Source: Dromaius novaehollandiae
Taxonomy: Eukaryota > Chordata > Aves > Casuariiformes > Dromaiidae
DNA length: 64,000 nt
Assembly: GCF_036370855.1 (NCBI RefSeq)
Contig: NC_088102.1
Coordinates: 41,205,835 to 41,269,834 of the forward strand
Direction: 5' to 3'
Shown here: in pieces, positions 1-12,100 of the stretch
Layout: each line of letters begins with the position of its first letter
How positions within the stretch are numbered: position 1 is the first letter of the stretch
Position numbers and translations under genes: made by a program
Notes under the pieces: generated by a model
Told to the model about the DNA's origin: nothing
What the model saw: only the letters and a program-made list of their open reading frames with translations
Database searches by the model: none

Positions 1-86
1 CATACAAAACATTGTTTTTCAGAGTAGTGTGCAATCTATTTTTAAAAAAAAAAATCTCCGTGGATTTTTCCGCAGATTTTCCGCAG

Positions 87-129
87 ATTTCCAGTGGCCC
101 CACTGATACCTTATCCACTCATCACCAAG
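87..129 (+). CDS. RBM25: RBM25 exon (FPVAPLIPYPLITK)
   Basis: The 43-nt exon begins with one base completing an Arg codon, then codes FPVAPLIPYPLITK, identical to human RBM25 as I recall it. The donor is AAG|GTTCGT at 130. The acceptor AG at 85-86 is the second of two near-identical copies of an 11-bp block; only this copy keeps the frame. Bases 1-86 are the preceding intron. Confidence 0.93.
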
Positions 130-3100
130 GTTCGTTTACATTGTAGGCTTTGACAATGACTATGTTTACTGCTAGTTGCCAGATTTGTGACTCTTGTCCA
201 TCTGATTTTTTTTTTTCACTCATTAACATCAGACTGTCAGGTTTGGTACTGCAGAAGGACTTTATTTATCTCTTACAAGACTGGTTGAAAACTTCTAACC
301 TTCAGCTTTTCTCTTGTTCTTCTATGTCTGTACAGATGGCTCTTAATGCTTTTCCACCTGTCCCCCTTGTTTTTTAGGAGGATATAAATGCTATAGAAAT
401 GGAGGAAGACAAAAGAGACCTGATATCGAGAGAGATCAGTAAATTCAGAGACACACACAAGGTAGTATTCTTGTTTTTACACTTAATACAAATTAGGCTT
501 TTTCAAAATCCAGAAAAACACTATTATAAAATTTAGCAATACATTGCAATATCACTTAAAATGCTGTTTGTATTAGGTTTAATATACGTAGTTCTTTAGA
601 AGTCAACAAAAGACAAATGCCACGTTAAAGTGGCCCTTGACATCTTTATGCTAAGATTTTTGATTGCTACTGATTACTTTGCAGTCGTCTCACTTTAACA
701 TGAGTAAAGGCAACTTAAGTTTCTACACATACATTAAGTCAAGATATTTATAACTAAGGCTAAATGGGGCTGCAGTATAAGACATACACTTGAGTGTGTT
801 TCTGTAGGTAGATTTATAACATAATCCAAGATTTTATGAAGAGTTGAAACTTGAATTAAATTTAAGTCTTTTATTTTAATAATTCTAAGTTAAGAGTGGG
901 GGAAGATTAAAACTAGGTCAGTGGTTACCAGACTTACCAAAATTTAGATGCATGGAAGAACTGTAAATTCCCATAAAGCTAATCTATTCATTGACCCCCA
1001 CCATTATGATAGAGATCATATGGTGACTAATGCAAGATGAAACTCACAGCTTGGAAAGTAACATGGAATAGGATGTAAGTATGAGCTTCTGTTTTTTATT
1101 ATACTTATGGATGCCCCCTCAGAAAAATATGCAAAGGGGTAACTGGCTTGGAAACGTTTGTGCACATCAAATCCCACCTCAGGGTTCCCATGTATAGAAG
1201 TTTCTGTTAATGTTAGTGCATCTGTGAATGTTTTGCTTTGGAGAATGGTACTTATGGATAGTGAAACACAACTATGCATGTAATGTTCTTATTTTAATGT
1301 TTAGCTTAAAGTTGGTATTATTTTTTCCCAACAAGACTGGGATGGTCCTTGGCCCAGGGAAGTATCAGCAAGCTCCTCTTTTGAGCACACACTTTTATTT
1401 CAAAATAACCCCACTCAACATCAGTGAAAAAGTTGAAGGTACAGCAAGGTGAAATATGCCTGTGTTATTCACCTTTACCTTGTGTATTCGCTGGGGAGGT
1501 ACCATGTTGTTACACAGCTGTATCAATGTAAACACAAGTGACTATATGTTGTTGGAAATACACATACTCAGTTTTTCTCTCAGCTAAGTTGGAAATAAAA
1601 ACCTGTGGAAAAAATTCTAGAAGAAAGCATCTGGAGAAGCTCAGTAGCTGAACGTGAAACTGGTCACTGGTGAAACTTCAGTAAAATTGTGTTTAATTCC
1701 AACCCCTAACAAGTCACTGGTATAAAATGCAAACAAGTCATATGCTTAAAAAAACCAAACAAACAAACCCACCAAAACCGACAAAAAAATGCTTCGTTGT
1801 TTCAGAAGCTTTTTGGCATTTTATTGCCTTTAATCTGTATTATTGGGGGGGCTATTTTGGGTCTCTTAACATTAAAAATCAACTTCAAGTAGTCATTGTG
1901 TGTATTGGATATTACATTTAAAAGGGGCTGTTGAATCTTATGCAGCTGGCTAGTGAGCGCAGTGAACCTTTGCATGTTTTTGGTATGAGAGTATAAAACA
2001 ATAACCACAGACTGTCAGGGTATCAGCATTGCAGGGGGCGTCCATTTACAGCACGGACGAGTCTGAAGAGAGCTCAAGGTAAGATTTATAATTCTTCTAC
2101 CTGTTCATTTCTGTTCATTACTTTAATTTATCTGATACCGTTCCCATCCCATTACCCTTTCAGAACTTCTTGTTTAGGTTGATAGAAGTTGGTGAGGTCA
2201 GATTTTGATTACAAAATAGACCAATTTATTTTTTTCAATTGGATTTTAAGAAAGCGGACCTACAAAATGGATTTTTAAAACACCAAGACTTTTTTTACGT
2301 GTATATATTTACATATGTGTATATACATATATATTAAAAAAAACTCTCTTGAGAAATTTTCTTTTCTTACTGTGAACAAAGAGAGAGTGGTAAAAATAAG
2401 CAGAAGTTCAACCAAAGAAATTTCTATTGGAACATCTAAGATAACCTGTAAGTATCAACCACTTCAGCATATAAACTTTTCTTAATATGAAATTTGAGGT
2501 AAGTTGGATTTTTAAAAGTTGGCAACCTAGTTTAACATCTGACCATACTATGGTTTAACACATAAAGCTATTGTAAAATACAGTCCTATAGGAATTGATT
2601 TTCAGCCCAGTATATCCTGTAGAATTTGTTTTGTTTTTCATATCAATTTTCTACCAATTTCCTACCATTTTTAGTCCCTTTTTCCTTTTGTGATTTCAAT
2701 GTATCCAACATCAGTTTGCCTGTATTGTGCTATCAATGCAGTGTAGTTTGACTGGATACATTGATCGCTAGTGAATTAGCTTTATTTCTGTAATCCTTTG
2801 TTGGTTCTCTGGTCCCTGGTTTATGGCAGAAGAATGCGTATCAGGTAAGATTGCTTTTTAAAGTTGTCTTATATGCTTTGTTTAAAAGAAAAGAAAAAAA
2901 AAAAGAGAGAAAATGCCGTTTCATTGTTCCGGTTTTTAATTTCATTTCAGTGATGGTAAACGTGGAGCCAAAGGGGATAAACCTGTTTATTCTGCTCAAT
3001 ATATATTCAAAAAATGTGGTATTATGGCATCCATCAGGTTGAAATTTGGTATATTTGGTTGTTATTTGGTATATTTGTGAACCGTGTACTTGCTCTTCCT

Positions 3101-6100
3101 CCCAGAAACATAGCTTATAGGCAAGGTTAATCCAGTGTTGGCGGTCCATGTCCTAGCACAGCATCTGTAAGTTAACACATAACAATTGCTTCCAAGGATG
3201 GATTTATCTATCATTTTGTTGATGTATTTTCTATTGTCTTATAGGAATTCTGGTCATAGGAACTGTTTTTAATTGAAAAAAGTGGCAATTTTATACAATT
3301 TTTAGTAGAACTGTGGCAGGTAACCCTTTAGTTTCTGTGTTTCAAAAGAGCTATTTCCAACCTTTTTTTTCCCCCCCTTTTTTTTTTTAACTCTCTCCAT
3401 CTTGCAGTGGTGGAAGTTAAGGATTCCATTCTGCAGAGTCCAGTTCTTACCAATGAACAGTTAGAACTTTTTTTTAGGGAGGGAAAAGGGGAAAGGTTGC
3501 GGCTCTCTTCACTGTTTAACAACATGCGCCACGTGTAAGTGGATAAATTTCTTTACCCAAGTTGTCCTATAGGATGGTTTTGGTTTGCCAAGACCTTTAG
3601 GGAAACAATTCATTGCTCCAGTAAGCATTCCACTCAGATATATTTTCTAGTTGAACAGAATTAATTTTGTCAGCTAAAAGTTCACTTTGCTTGTACCCAA
3701 GTGGCTTCCTTCACCTAAGGAATTTGTAGCCCACCTGAACCATGATTGGCAGTGCACTGTGTATGTCCAGTTTAGTCAGCTTATAATACAAGGCCAGGCC
3801 AGCCCTGCCCTGCTAAGGTTGGAGATTGCTGGTCTGTGTAGATTTATGCTTTTGCACGAAATTTAGTCTTGTGATTGCTGCATTTTTATTTCATACTTAC
3901 AAGTTCCAAAAAAAATACCCACCAAACCCTATGTAATATTTCAAAATCAGTGGCGGTTTTGGTATTTCCATTACCAGCCTTGTGTGTTGCGCCGGGAATA
4001 TCCAGTTCCTATAACTATGAAATTAACTGTGAAAGTTCTCTTGTTGGTTTTTAGAAACTGGAGGAGGAAAAAGGCAAAAAGGAGAAAGAAAGACAGGAGA
4101 TTGAAAAAGAACGCAGAGAAAGAGAAAGGGAACGGGAGCGTGAACGAGAAAGGAGGGAGCGTGAAAGAGAGAGGGAGCGTGAACGTGAACGAGAGAAGGA
4201 GAAGGAACGGGAGCGTGAACGTGAACGAGATAGGGATCGTGACCGAACTAAAGACCGAGACAGAGACCGTGAACGAGACAGAGACCGTGACAGAGACCGT
4301 GAAAGGAGTTCAGATCGCAACAAGGATCGGAGTAGATCAAGGTAAATATGTTTGAGTTGCTGTTTGACTGCTTCAGTTTTTCCTAGCACTCTTCATTTAG
4401 CACATATAGTTCATCTGATAGCTGCCTGTTCAAAAAAGAATGGTCCTATTGGAAGATCAGCATAAAAGCAGGAAATCAAATTTTAGAAAATACTGCATTT
4501 GTGCAGATCTGAAGAATACTTGATTTTTTTCACAGCATAGGAGTATAAGAACAGTCATATGCAGTAAGCAAGCCAGCCAGCCATGACTTGTGTGCTGTAT
4601 TTCTCTAGAATCTCATTCTAGTCTGTAGTGGGTAGTGTTATTCCTACTTGAGGTTCTTTTTTGCCTAGGTTATCTTTTAGCTTAAGTAGTTCTCATCTTG
4701 TCTTGATATGTGTGTATGTATATATATACACTTAGCAAGAAGATTCCTCTTTCAGTCTTAAACTGTGACTAATCATGTCAGGCTCTAGATGATACTTCCT
4801 TCCTCTTTACCAGAGGAAAAATAGCTGTTTTGCTTTAAATTTACATTCTTGTGTGAAAGGTCCAAGTTATCTGTAAGCCATGTAAACATGAAGGATTTAT
4901 TAAGTACATTTTTTTGCAGAATTTTTAGCTTATGTCAGTTGTTTGTGGGGAACTACTAACACAATCTGATGGGAATACTCATGTACTCATTCTCAGTTTC
5001 TGTAGAGATCCCTACTTAATGATTGGAGTGCTCAGACAACTACTTTTAGATAGGTAATTCTTGAATGTATTAGAATATTGATTTATGCCCATTGCTGTAT
5101 TGGCTAATCATGTTGTACAGTTGCACAAGAGAAATAACTTGGAAGATGCTGTAAGTAGTGCTTTGTGTGTTCCTGATTGTAACTCTTCATTGAGTGGAGA
5201 TGAACACTGAATACTTAAATATGGACCTTTTCCTTCCTTTAGAGAAAAAAGCAGAGACAGGGAGAGAGAACGAGAGCGGGAACGGGAGAGAGAACGAGAG
5301 CGGGAACGGGAGAGAGAACGAGAGCGGGAACGGGAGAGAGAACGAGAGCGGGAACGGGAGAGAGAAAAGGATAAGAAGAGAGATCGAGAAGAGGATGAAG
5401 AAGATGCTTATGAACGCCGAAAACTAGAGAGAAAACTGCGGGAAAAAGAAGCTGCATATCAAGAGGTAGTTTGAGATTTTTAAGGCTCCCTGGGAAAAAA
5501 ATGCTTTGATGGGTGATAAAGACTCTTTTGGTGTAAGATTCAACACCATTCCTTCTCCCTCTCTTTTTCCTAAATACATTTTTAATTCCTTGACTGTACC
5601 AATTGGGGCACAGTGCATGAATCATTCACTCAGAACAACTTTGGACTTTTTAATTCCAAGGTTTAAAATTATAACGGTTTGCTTAATGTTTTTTTCTAAA
5701 CAGTAATCCAAATTAAAAACAGCTATAGTATATAGAAGGTAATGTTCTTGACATTGTAGTGCTTGTTTTTCTTCTGTTAGCGTCTTAAAAACTGGGAAAT
5801 TAGAGAACGGAAGAAAAGTCGAGAATATGAAAAAGAGGCTGAAAGGGAGGAAGAAAGAAGGAGGGAAATGGTAAGGCTCATGTTTGCACTTGTACTTTTC
5901 CTTTCTCTTTATGTCCTATTTAGGATGGATCATTCTATTGCTATCTTTATGGATAATGATAGGGCTCTGATTTTGTATAAATGCATATGTTTGTATACAA
6001 AGACTTGAGTTAATAGACTTGTAACAGATGATGTCTAAAAGAACTCGGAGTACTATGAGAGTCTGGAAGACTAAACTTAGCAGCTTGGGTCTCACAGAGG

Positions 6101-9100
6101 CAAAAGAATGAGAATTAGACAGCTGCAAAATACTGTGGTTTTGATCATCATGTTTTATTATATCTGTGACCTATCTTTCAGTCAGATTTTTAGCAAAACC
6201 TCTATGTTCTATATTATGCAGATTGGGGCAGAGCTGTCCTTCTGCTTGCAAACTGCTCATGTGCCTGGATCTTGTGTAATATCTAAGTATTGAGTAAATT
6301 TCTGTCTTTAGTTCCTTACTTGTGAAATTATCACAGTTATCCATGTAACATTTGGAAATTTTGTCAGAAATGATACCTCTGGAAGGTGGAGACTTCTGCG
6401 ATCTCATAGTTTTGTCTTAAAGCTTAAAGAAGTTCTTTTAAATGATGGTGATACTCATAATTAAACCAGAGGAGGAGAAAAGATGCAAGAGTCCTAAGTA
6501 GGAAGTGGACTGGGAACTGCTGCAAAGCTGAAAATGTGAAGGGACATAGGGAAGAAGAAAATAGAGAAAAGACATTGTTTTACATGGAACTTAAATTTTT
6601 CCCCAAAAGCTTGGAGGGGAGGAAGGGGAACATCTACAAGAATGACTTAAAGTTAGTTTCTATCCATGATCCTCCTGGACGCTGACTGTGAATGACAGTG
6701 GTAGACAGCAGTGATAAATTTGGTCCTGAATTTGCAATTGTAATCATAATTTGTTTCTCAGAGTCATTAGCATAGAAATATCATGCTGTTGGATTAAAGA
6801 TATTGCTTGGATACAGGCTAGAAATTCCTCACTTATATTCTACTCAAAGAACTGGTATAACTTTTTTCCGTTTTATCAGAGGAAAATAGAATTCTGTTGA
6901 CCATCACACTCCCTTTTAAATTTTTGGCCTGTGCATTAATAGTGCCACATGGTTTGGATGAATAACACAGTAGGAGAGTGCTTATTGTAGAAATATCCCT
7001 TAGATTTGTTTCTGAGCATAACTAATTCCTTTTATTTATTTTCTTAAGCATGGTTCTTGAAACTAAGCAGTGCTGACAAAATACACTTAAGCTAGCATTT
7101 AAAATGTTCAAAACCAGACTCATGGATATGAAGAACAAGATCTCTGATCCTCTTCTTTGGGACAGAAAAAGGAAGAAGAAAACTATTAAAAACCCATTGA
7201 AATGTTAATAGTAGAATAACACTCTGCAAACCAGAGAGATTATATCAATAGACGTAACAGATGTACTATATGCTATAGAACATACAATAGCAAGATGACA
7301 GATTCTTGGAAGATTTATGTCATTTCAAAACCTTTCAATTTTCTATCTGGAAAACTCTGTGCTTTTAGTTTGAAGCATAGTAGATATTAAATTAATTTGA
7401 TAGTAGCATTAGTAAATTTTAATTCTCAGAAAGAAAGACAAAAATAATTTTGCAGCATTACTTATTCCTCAAATTCTTGCAGGCAAAAGAAGCCAAACGG
7501 TTAAAAGAATTCTTAGAAGATTATGATGATGACAGAGATGATCCAAAGTACTACAGGTATGTCTTGTATTGATCCCTAGTAAGAAAGTTTTCATTGTTCG
7601 TTTTATCAAAATTGTGGGGTTTACTGGCACAGGTTTATGGAATTAACATTTGAGAGATTATATTGTGATGTAGGGGTCATATAACTGCCTAAATTATTTC
7701 TGAGTCACTGGGTAAGCAGCAGAGGGAAAAGGGAAACTCCTTACCGCTATTTGATGCTTAGAAGTAGCCACTTCTTCCTATCACTTAACTCATGGGTGAG
7801 GCAGAGCAGAGGACAGTGTAATCCCAAAACAAGGGGGATTGCAGGGGAAGGAGGAGTAAAGCATACCTCTAAGCAGTTTGCTTCAAGGAAGCTGTGAATT
7901 GTATCAAGAGCAAGTTTGTTAACTCTGTGAGGATGGGGAAAATTCTTCAAGTATAGGACTAACCAAAATTTGAATCAAACTAATTTATCATAATTGGTTC
8001 TTTCAAGTACAACTAATTTCCTTCTTTTCCTGAGGAAATCTGCAGTCATATTCTCTACATCTGCTTAATACGATGTAGTAAAGACTGTGTAGTAATGTAG
8101 GGAACTGGTATCCTAGATTCTTCTGTTACAAAAAAAGAGGATGCTCTTATGAATTTTATTTTTATTAGTGGGAGATGCATTTATACTGGATATTTTTTGC
8201 TTCGTCATACATGGTTCTCACTGGAATGTTCTTTAAGTAAAAATTCTGTATCTTTGTAGGGGTAGTGCTCTTCAGAAGAGGCTACGAGACAGGGAGAAAG
8301 AGATGGAAGCAGACGAACGGGATAGGAAAAGGGAAAAGGAAGAATTGGAAGAAATTAGGCAGCGCCTTCTGGCAGAAGGACACCCAGATCCAGATGCAGA
8401 ACTCCAGAGAGTAAGTAGCTGTTGGTCTAAACAAATAAATAAATAAATAATAATAGTCCCTTGGTATTCTGGTGATACTGAGCAAAATTAAAATCTGAGT
8501 ATTTAATAAGATAAATGTTTTTTTTAAAAAGGGGGCGGGGGCAGTAAGAACACTGGAAACAAAACAGAAATCTTTCCACATCTATGTTTGGATGGAGTTC
8601 AAAAAATAAATTTGGATTAGATTTGGATTAATGGCAGTAGTTGCATGTATTTGACTAACCCAGACTTCTTTAGGAAAAGGGGGGTCTTTAGATTCTTTCA
8701 AACAGTGCTGTTTTTGAGAAAGCTTCTTTTTTTGCTAATTGTTTTATTGAAGATGGAGCAGGAGGCTGAAAGGCGTAGGCAGCCACAAATCAAGCAAGAG
8801 CCAGAGTCTGAGGAAGAAGAGGAGGAAAAGCCAGAAAAAGAAGAAAAAAGAGACGAGCCAGAGGAAGAGGAGGAGGAGCCTGAACAAAAGCCCTGCCTTA
8901 AACCAACCTTACGACCCATCAGTTCTGCACCATCTGTTTCTTCTGCTAGTGGAAATGCAACCCCTAACACACCCGGTGATGAATCTCCATGTGGCATTAT
9001 CATTCCTCATGAAAATTCACCTGATCAACAACAACCGGAGGAGCATCGGCCCAAAATAGGACTTAGCCTGAAATTGGGCAAGTTTATATTTTATTTTAAT

Positions 9101-12100
9101 GTTCCATATGGGATCAGAATGGAAAAAAAGCCAAGCTGAGTAGCTGGGCAGTTTTCCAAATATGTGGTATTTTTGACATACTCAAACAACTTAGTATATC
9201 AAGTTGTTGTTACCTAGGTGCGCTACTTGATATATTTTTTTCTTTCCTATCCAGAAGATCTCCTTTTATAGATATCTTCCTTCCCAAAATCTGGAGGGGT
9301 GAAGAAGGGAGGGAAGTTTTGGTATGCTTAAGAATTAACTTTAAGAATACTCCATCACTGAACTGGAATTAGTTATTTCCACATAATTTTTCACTTTAAT
9401 AGATCTCTAAATACCTCTTTTAAAACCCATTGCTACATTTGATTAATGTAAGTACATTTTAGATTTAAGTCCTTAAACACTTCTCATGTATTTATTCACA
9501 AAGATCCTTTTAAAAGAAGAAGAAAATTGAAAATGAGATCCCTCCTCCCCCCAGCTTAGCGTAGCACAATTAATTGATCATAGAATTGCAAATAGATTAT
9601 GAGTCTGGAGTTCTTTAGCATGTTAGCACTTTTCTAGAATTCAAAAAATTGTTCTAAGCAGCAGAACTAATGATTTGTCTTGCAGAAGGTGTGTGCATTT
9701 ATGGTTTATTATGTTGATTGAATCACACCAGGGCTGCAGTTGGAGGTCCCCCTGTGTTAGATCTTGAATAAAGAGAGTCCATCTGGTATGAGGTTAACTG
9801 ATTAAAGCTGTATCTTTGGCTTAATCCATCATAATCTTTTAATTCTGCACTTTGCGTTTACTAAGGGTTGAACTCATTCTGTGGTCCCCTTCCTCAGTGA
9901 GGGTGCTAGTTGGCCTCAGGATAGAGAAAAAAGACCTTATTTTTCATTTTGAAGAATTTTGAAGAAACTCAGCTGAGATCTTTACCTCTTTTGCTATTTG
10001 TAACAAAGGCTGAGAGATTAAAATGCTGATGCTAGATGTTCAGACATTTAACATGCAATCCAATCTTTCTCGAATTTGCAAGAAGCAAGCTAGCTTCAGA
10101 TGTAGTTTTATGAATTTGTTATTCTGTCTGTTTGATTTGTAGGTGCCTGCAATAGTCCTAATCAGCCCAATGCTGTAAAAAGGAAGAAGCTAGCTGTGGA
10201 TAGCGTTTTCAATAAATTTGATGATGAAGACAGTGATGATGTGCCCCGGAAAAGGAAACTGGTCCCCTTGGATTATGGAGAAGAAGACAAAAGCAATCTC
10301 AAAGGCAGTGTGAATACAGAAGAAAAACGCAAACATATTAAGAGTCTTATTGAGAAGATTCCTACAGCAAAACCAGAGCTCTTTGCTTATCCTCTTGACT
10401 GGTCAATTGTGGATTCAGTAAGTTGATCTATTTTAATCATTCTCAAAAAAGCATAATTTTCCAAAACAAACCTTCAAACTGAATAAAGAGGCAACACACC
10501 TGGAACCATGATGGATTTGGAGCAGCAGCGTTGAATGGAATCAAATACAATTACTGTATTTCTTTTCCATGTACAATATTTATTCTGAAGTATGCCTTAT
10601 TTTTACTGAATTGCTGCCATAAATTGTCTAACAGTATCATGGAAGGGGAAAATAGTCCTCTAAAAACATGTTTGAATGATTGTCAAATTTAAGGAAAACA
10701 AATAATTGCTGTAACCAAATCCCTGAGAGTTATTTTGCAGTTGCTATCGATACATATTTTTCACTAAACAGCTGTTTGGGTCTTCTAGCTGGCTTTTTCT
10801 AGTAGTATTGTTTCAGGGCAACAAAGATTATGGAAACAATAGTATTCTTTTTCTCTTTCAGACATTAATGGAACGTCGAATCAGGCCATGGATCAACAAG
10901 AAAATAATAGAATACATTGGTGAAGAGGAAGCTACGCTAGTTGACTTTGTTTGTTCTAAGGTTTATATATACATATATATATATATTCTTTTTTTTTTTT
11001 TAAGTCTGGTTTTTGTTCCCAATCTAAGCAGCAGCAATGACTGCAGCATCTATATTTGAAGGCAGTATGTTATCTTCTCTGTAGTTCATAGTATTGTTCA
11101 GCAGAGACAATCAGCATACTTGGAATTAGTATGTACCCTAATGATTTATGAGTTAGATCTTTTATTGTTTATGCACAACATGTACATGCCAGATGCTCTC
11201 TGTTATCTGTTAGATAAACCTATTGGCTGGATTGATGAAATAAGCAGTTGGCAAAGCAGCCGTTACACTGATAGCTTTATCATTAGATTTCAGCACTAAT
11301 ATCTCATTGGCCATTCCTAACAAAAATAGGATGTATGCAAATTCAGGGGAAAAAAAGCCAATAGGTTGATTTTACATTAATTTTAGATTAACTGCATTAA
11401 CTCTTTGGAAAGCTTTTTTAGCTATTATTGTTGCTTTCTTAGCAAGCAAATGCTGAGAAGATTCTAAGTTTTGCATTAGAAGTCACTGAGGCCCAAAATC
11501 TTTACCTTTCTTGTCATTGGGTGACTTTTTTAAACTAAACTCTGCCTAGCTTCTTCCATCAAATTACAACTTGAAAACTAATAACTTTATAGCTGTTTCA
11601 TAAGTAGAGGGTTTCAAAAACTCATTTCAGCTTTCATGGTACTCACCATGTGAGTAATGTAATGGCTTGGTCTCAGCTTCCCTTTTAATGCTGCTCTATG
11701 AGAGGAAGACCGGGTGATAGTTTTGTGGGTGCAGGTGGTTAACAGAAAACAGCAAGTGGAAGTTTAATATATGCCAAGTTTTAAATTATATTAAAAAAAA
11801 AAATTGAATGTCAGCCTTTAGTCTTAAAAGACTACTTACTTGGTTCTGAAAAAATAAAGCAATTTGAATACTTTAAATGGCAGATGGAACATCTTCCTGC
11901 TCAGTGTTTTGCCTTTGCCTTCTTCCATTAGGAGTTCACTGTTGAAGGAAGGAGAGCTTATTCCTATTAAATTAGGAAAGCCCAATTGGAGATGCAAGAA
12001 TAGTCAGCAGACAGAGTTCCTGTTGAATCTCTGAGGCTTGCTGGAAGTTGTTTCTTGGCAATCAGTTGCAACACTAGCACTGCAATGGAAGTCAATGTAG

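Noticed and set aside
4051-4389. Minus-strand Arg-Ser-rich frame (SRSRS-like) opposite the RBM25 RE exon
   Set aside because: The complement of Arg-Glu codons reads as Ser-Arg; it is a mirror of the RBM25 repeat and not a gene.
5262-5366. CRISPR-like array
   Set aside because: Units are contiguous without spacers and lie in a coding exon of a vertebrate gene.
5239-5625. Minus-strand frame with repeated LSPVPALV units
   Set aside because: It is the antisense reading of the 24-bp tandem repeat in RBM25.
8645-9139. 164-codon frame covering an RBM25 exon
   Set aside because: It begins in the upstream intron and runs past the GC donor; only 8753-9077 is exon.
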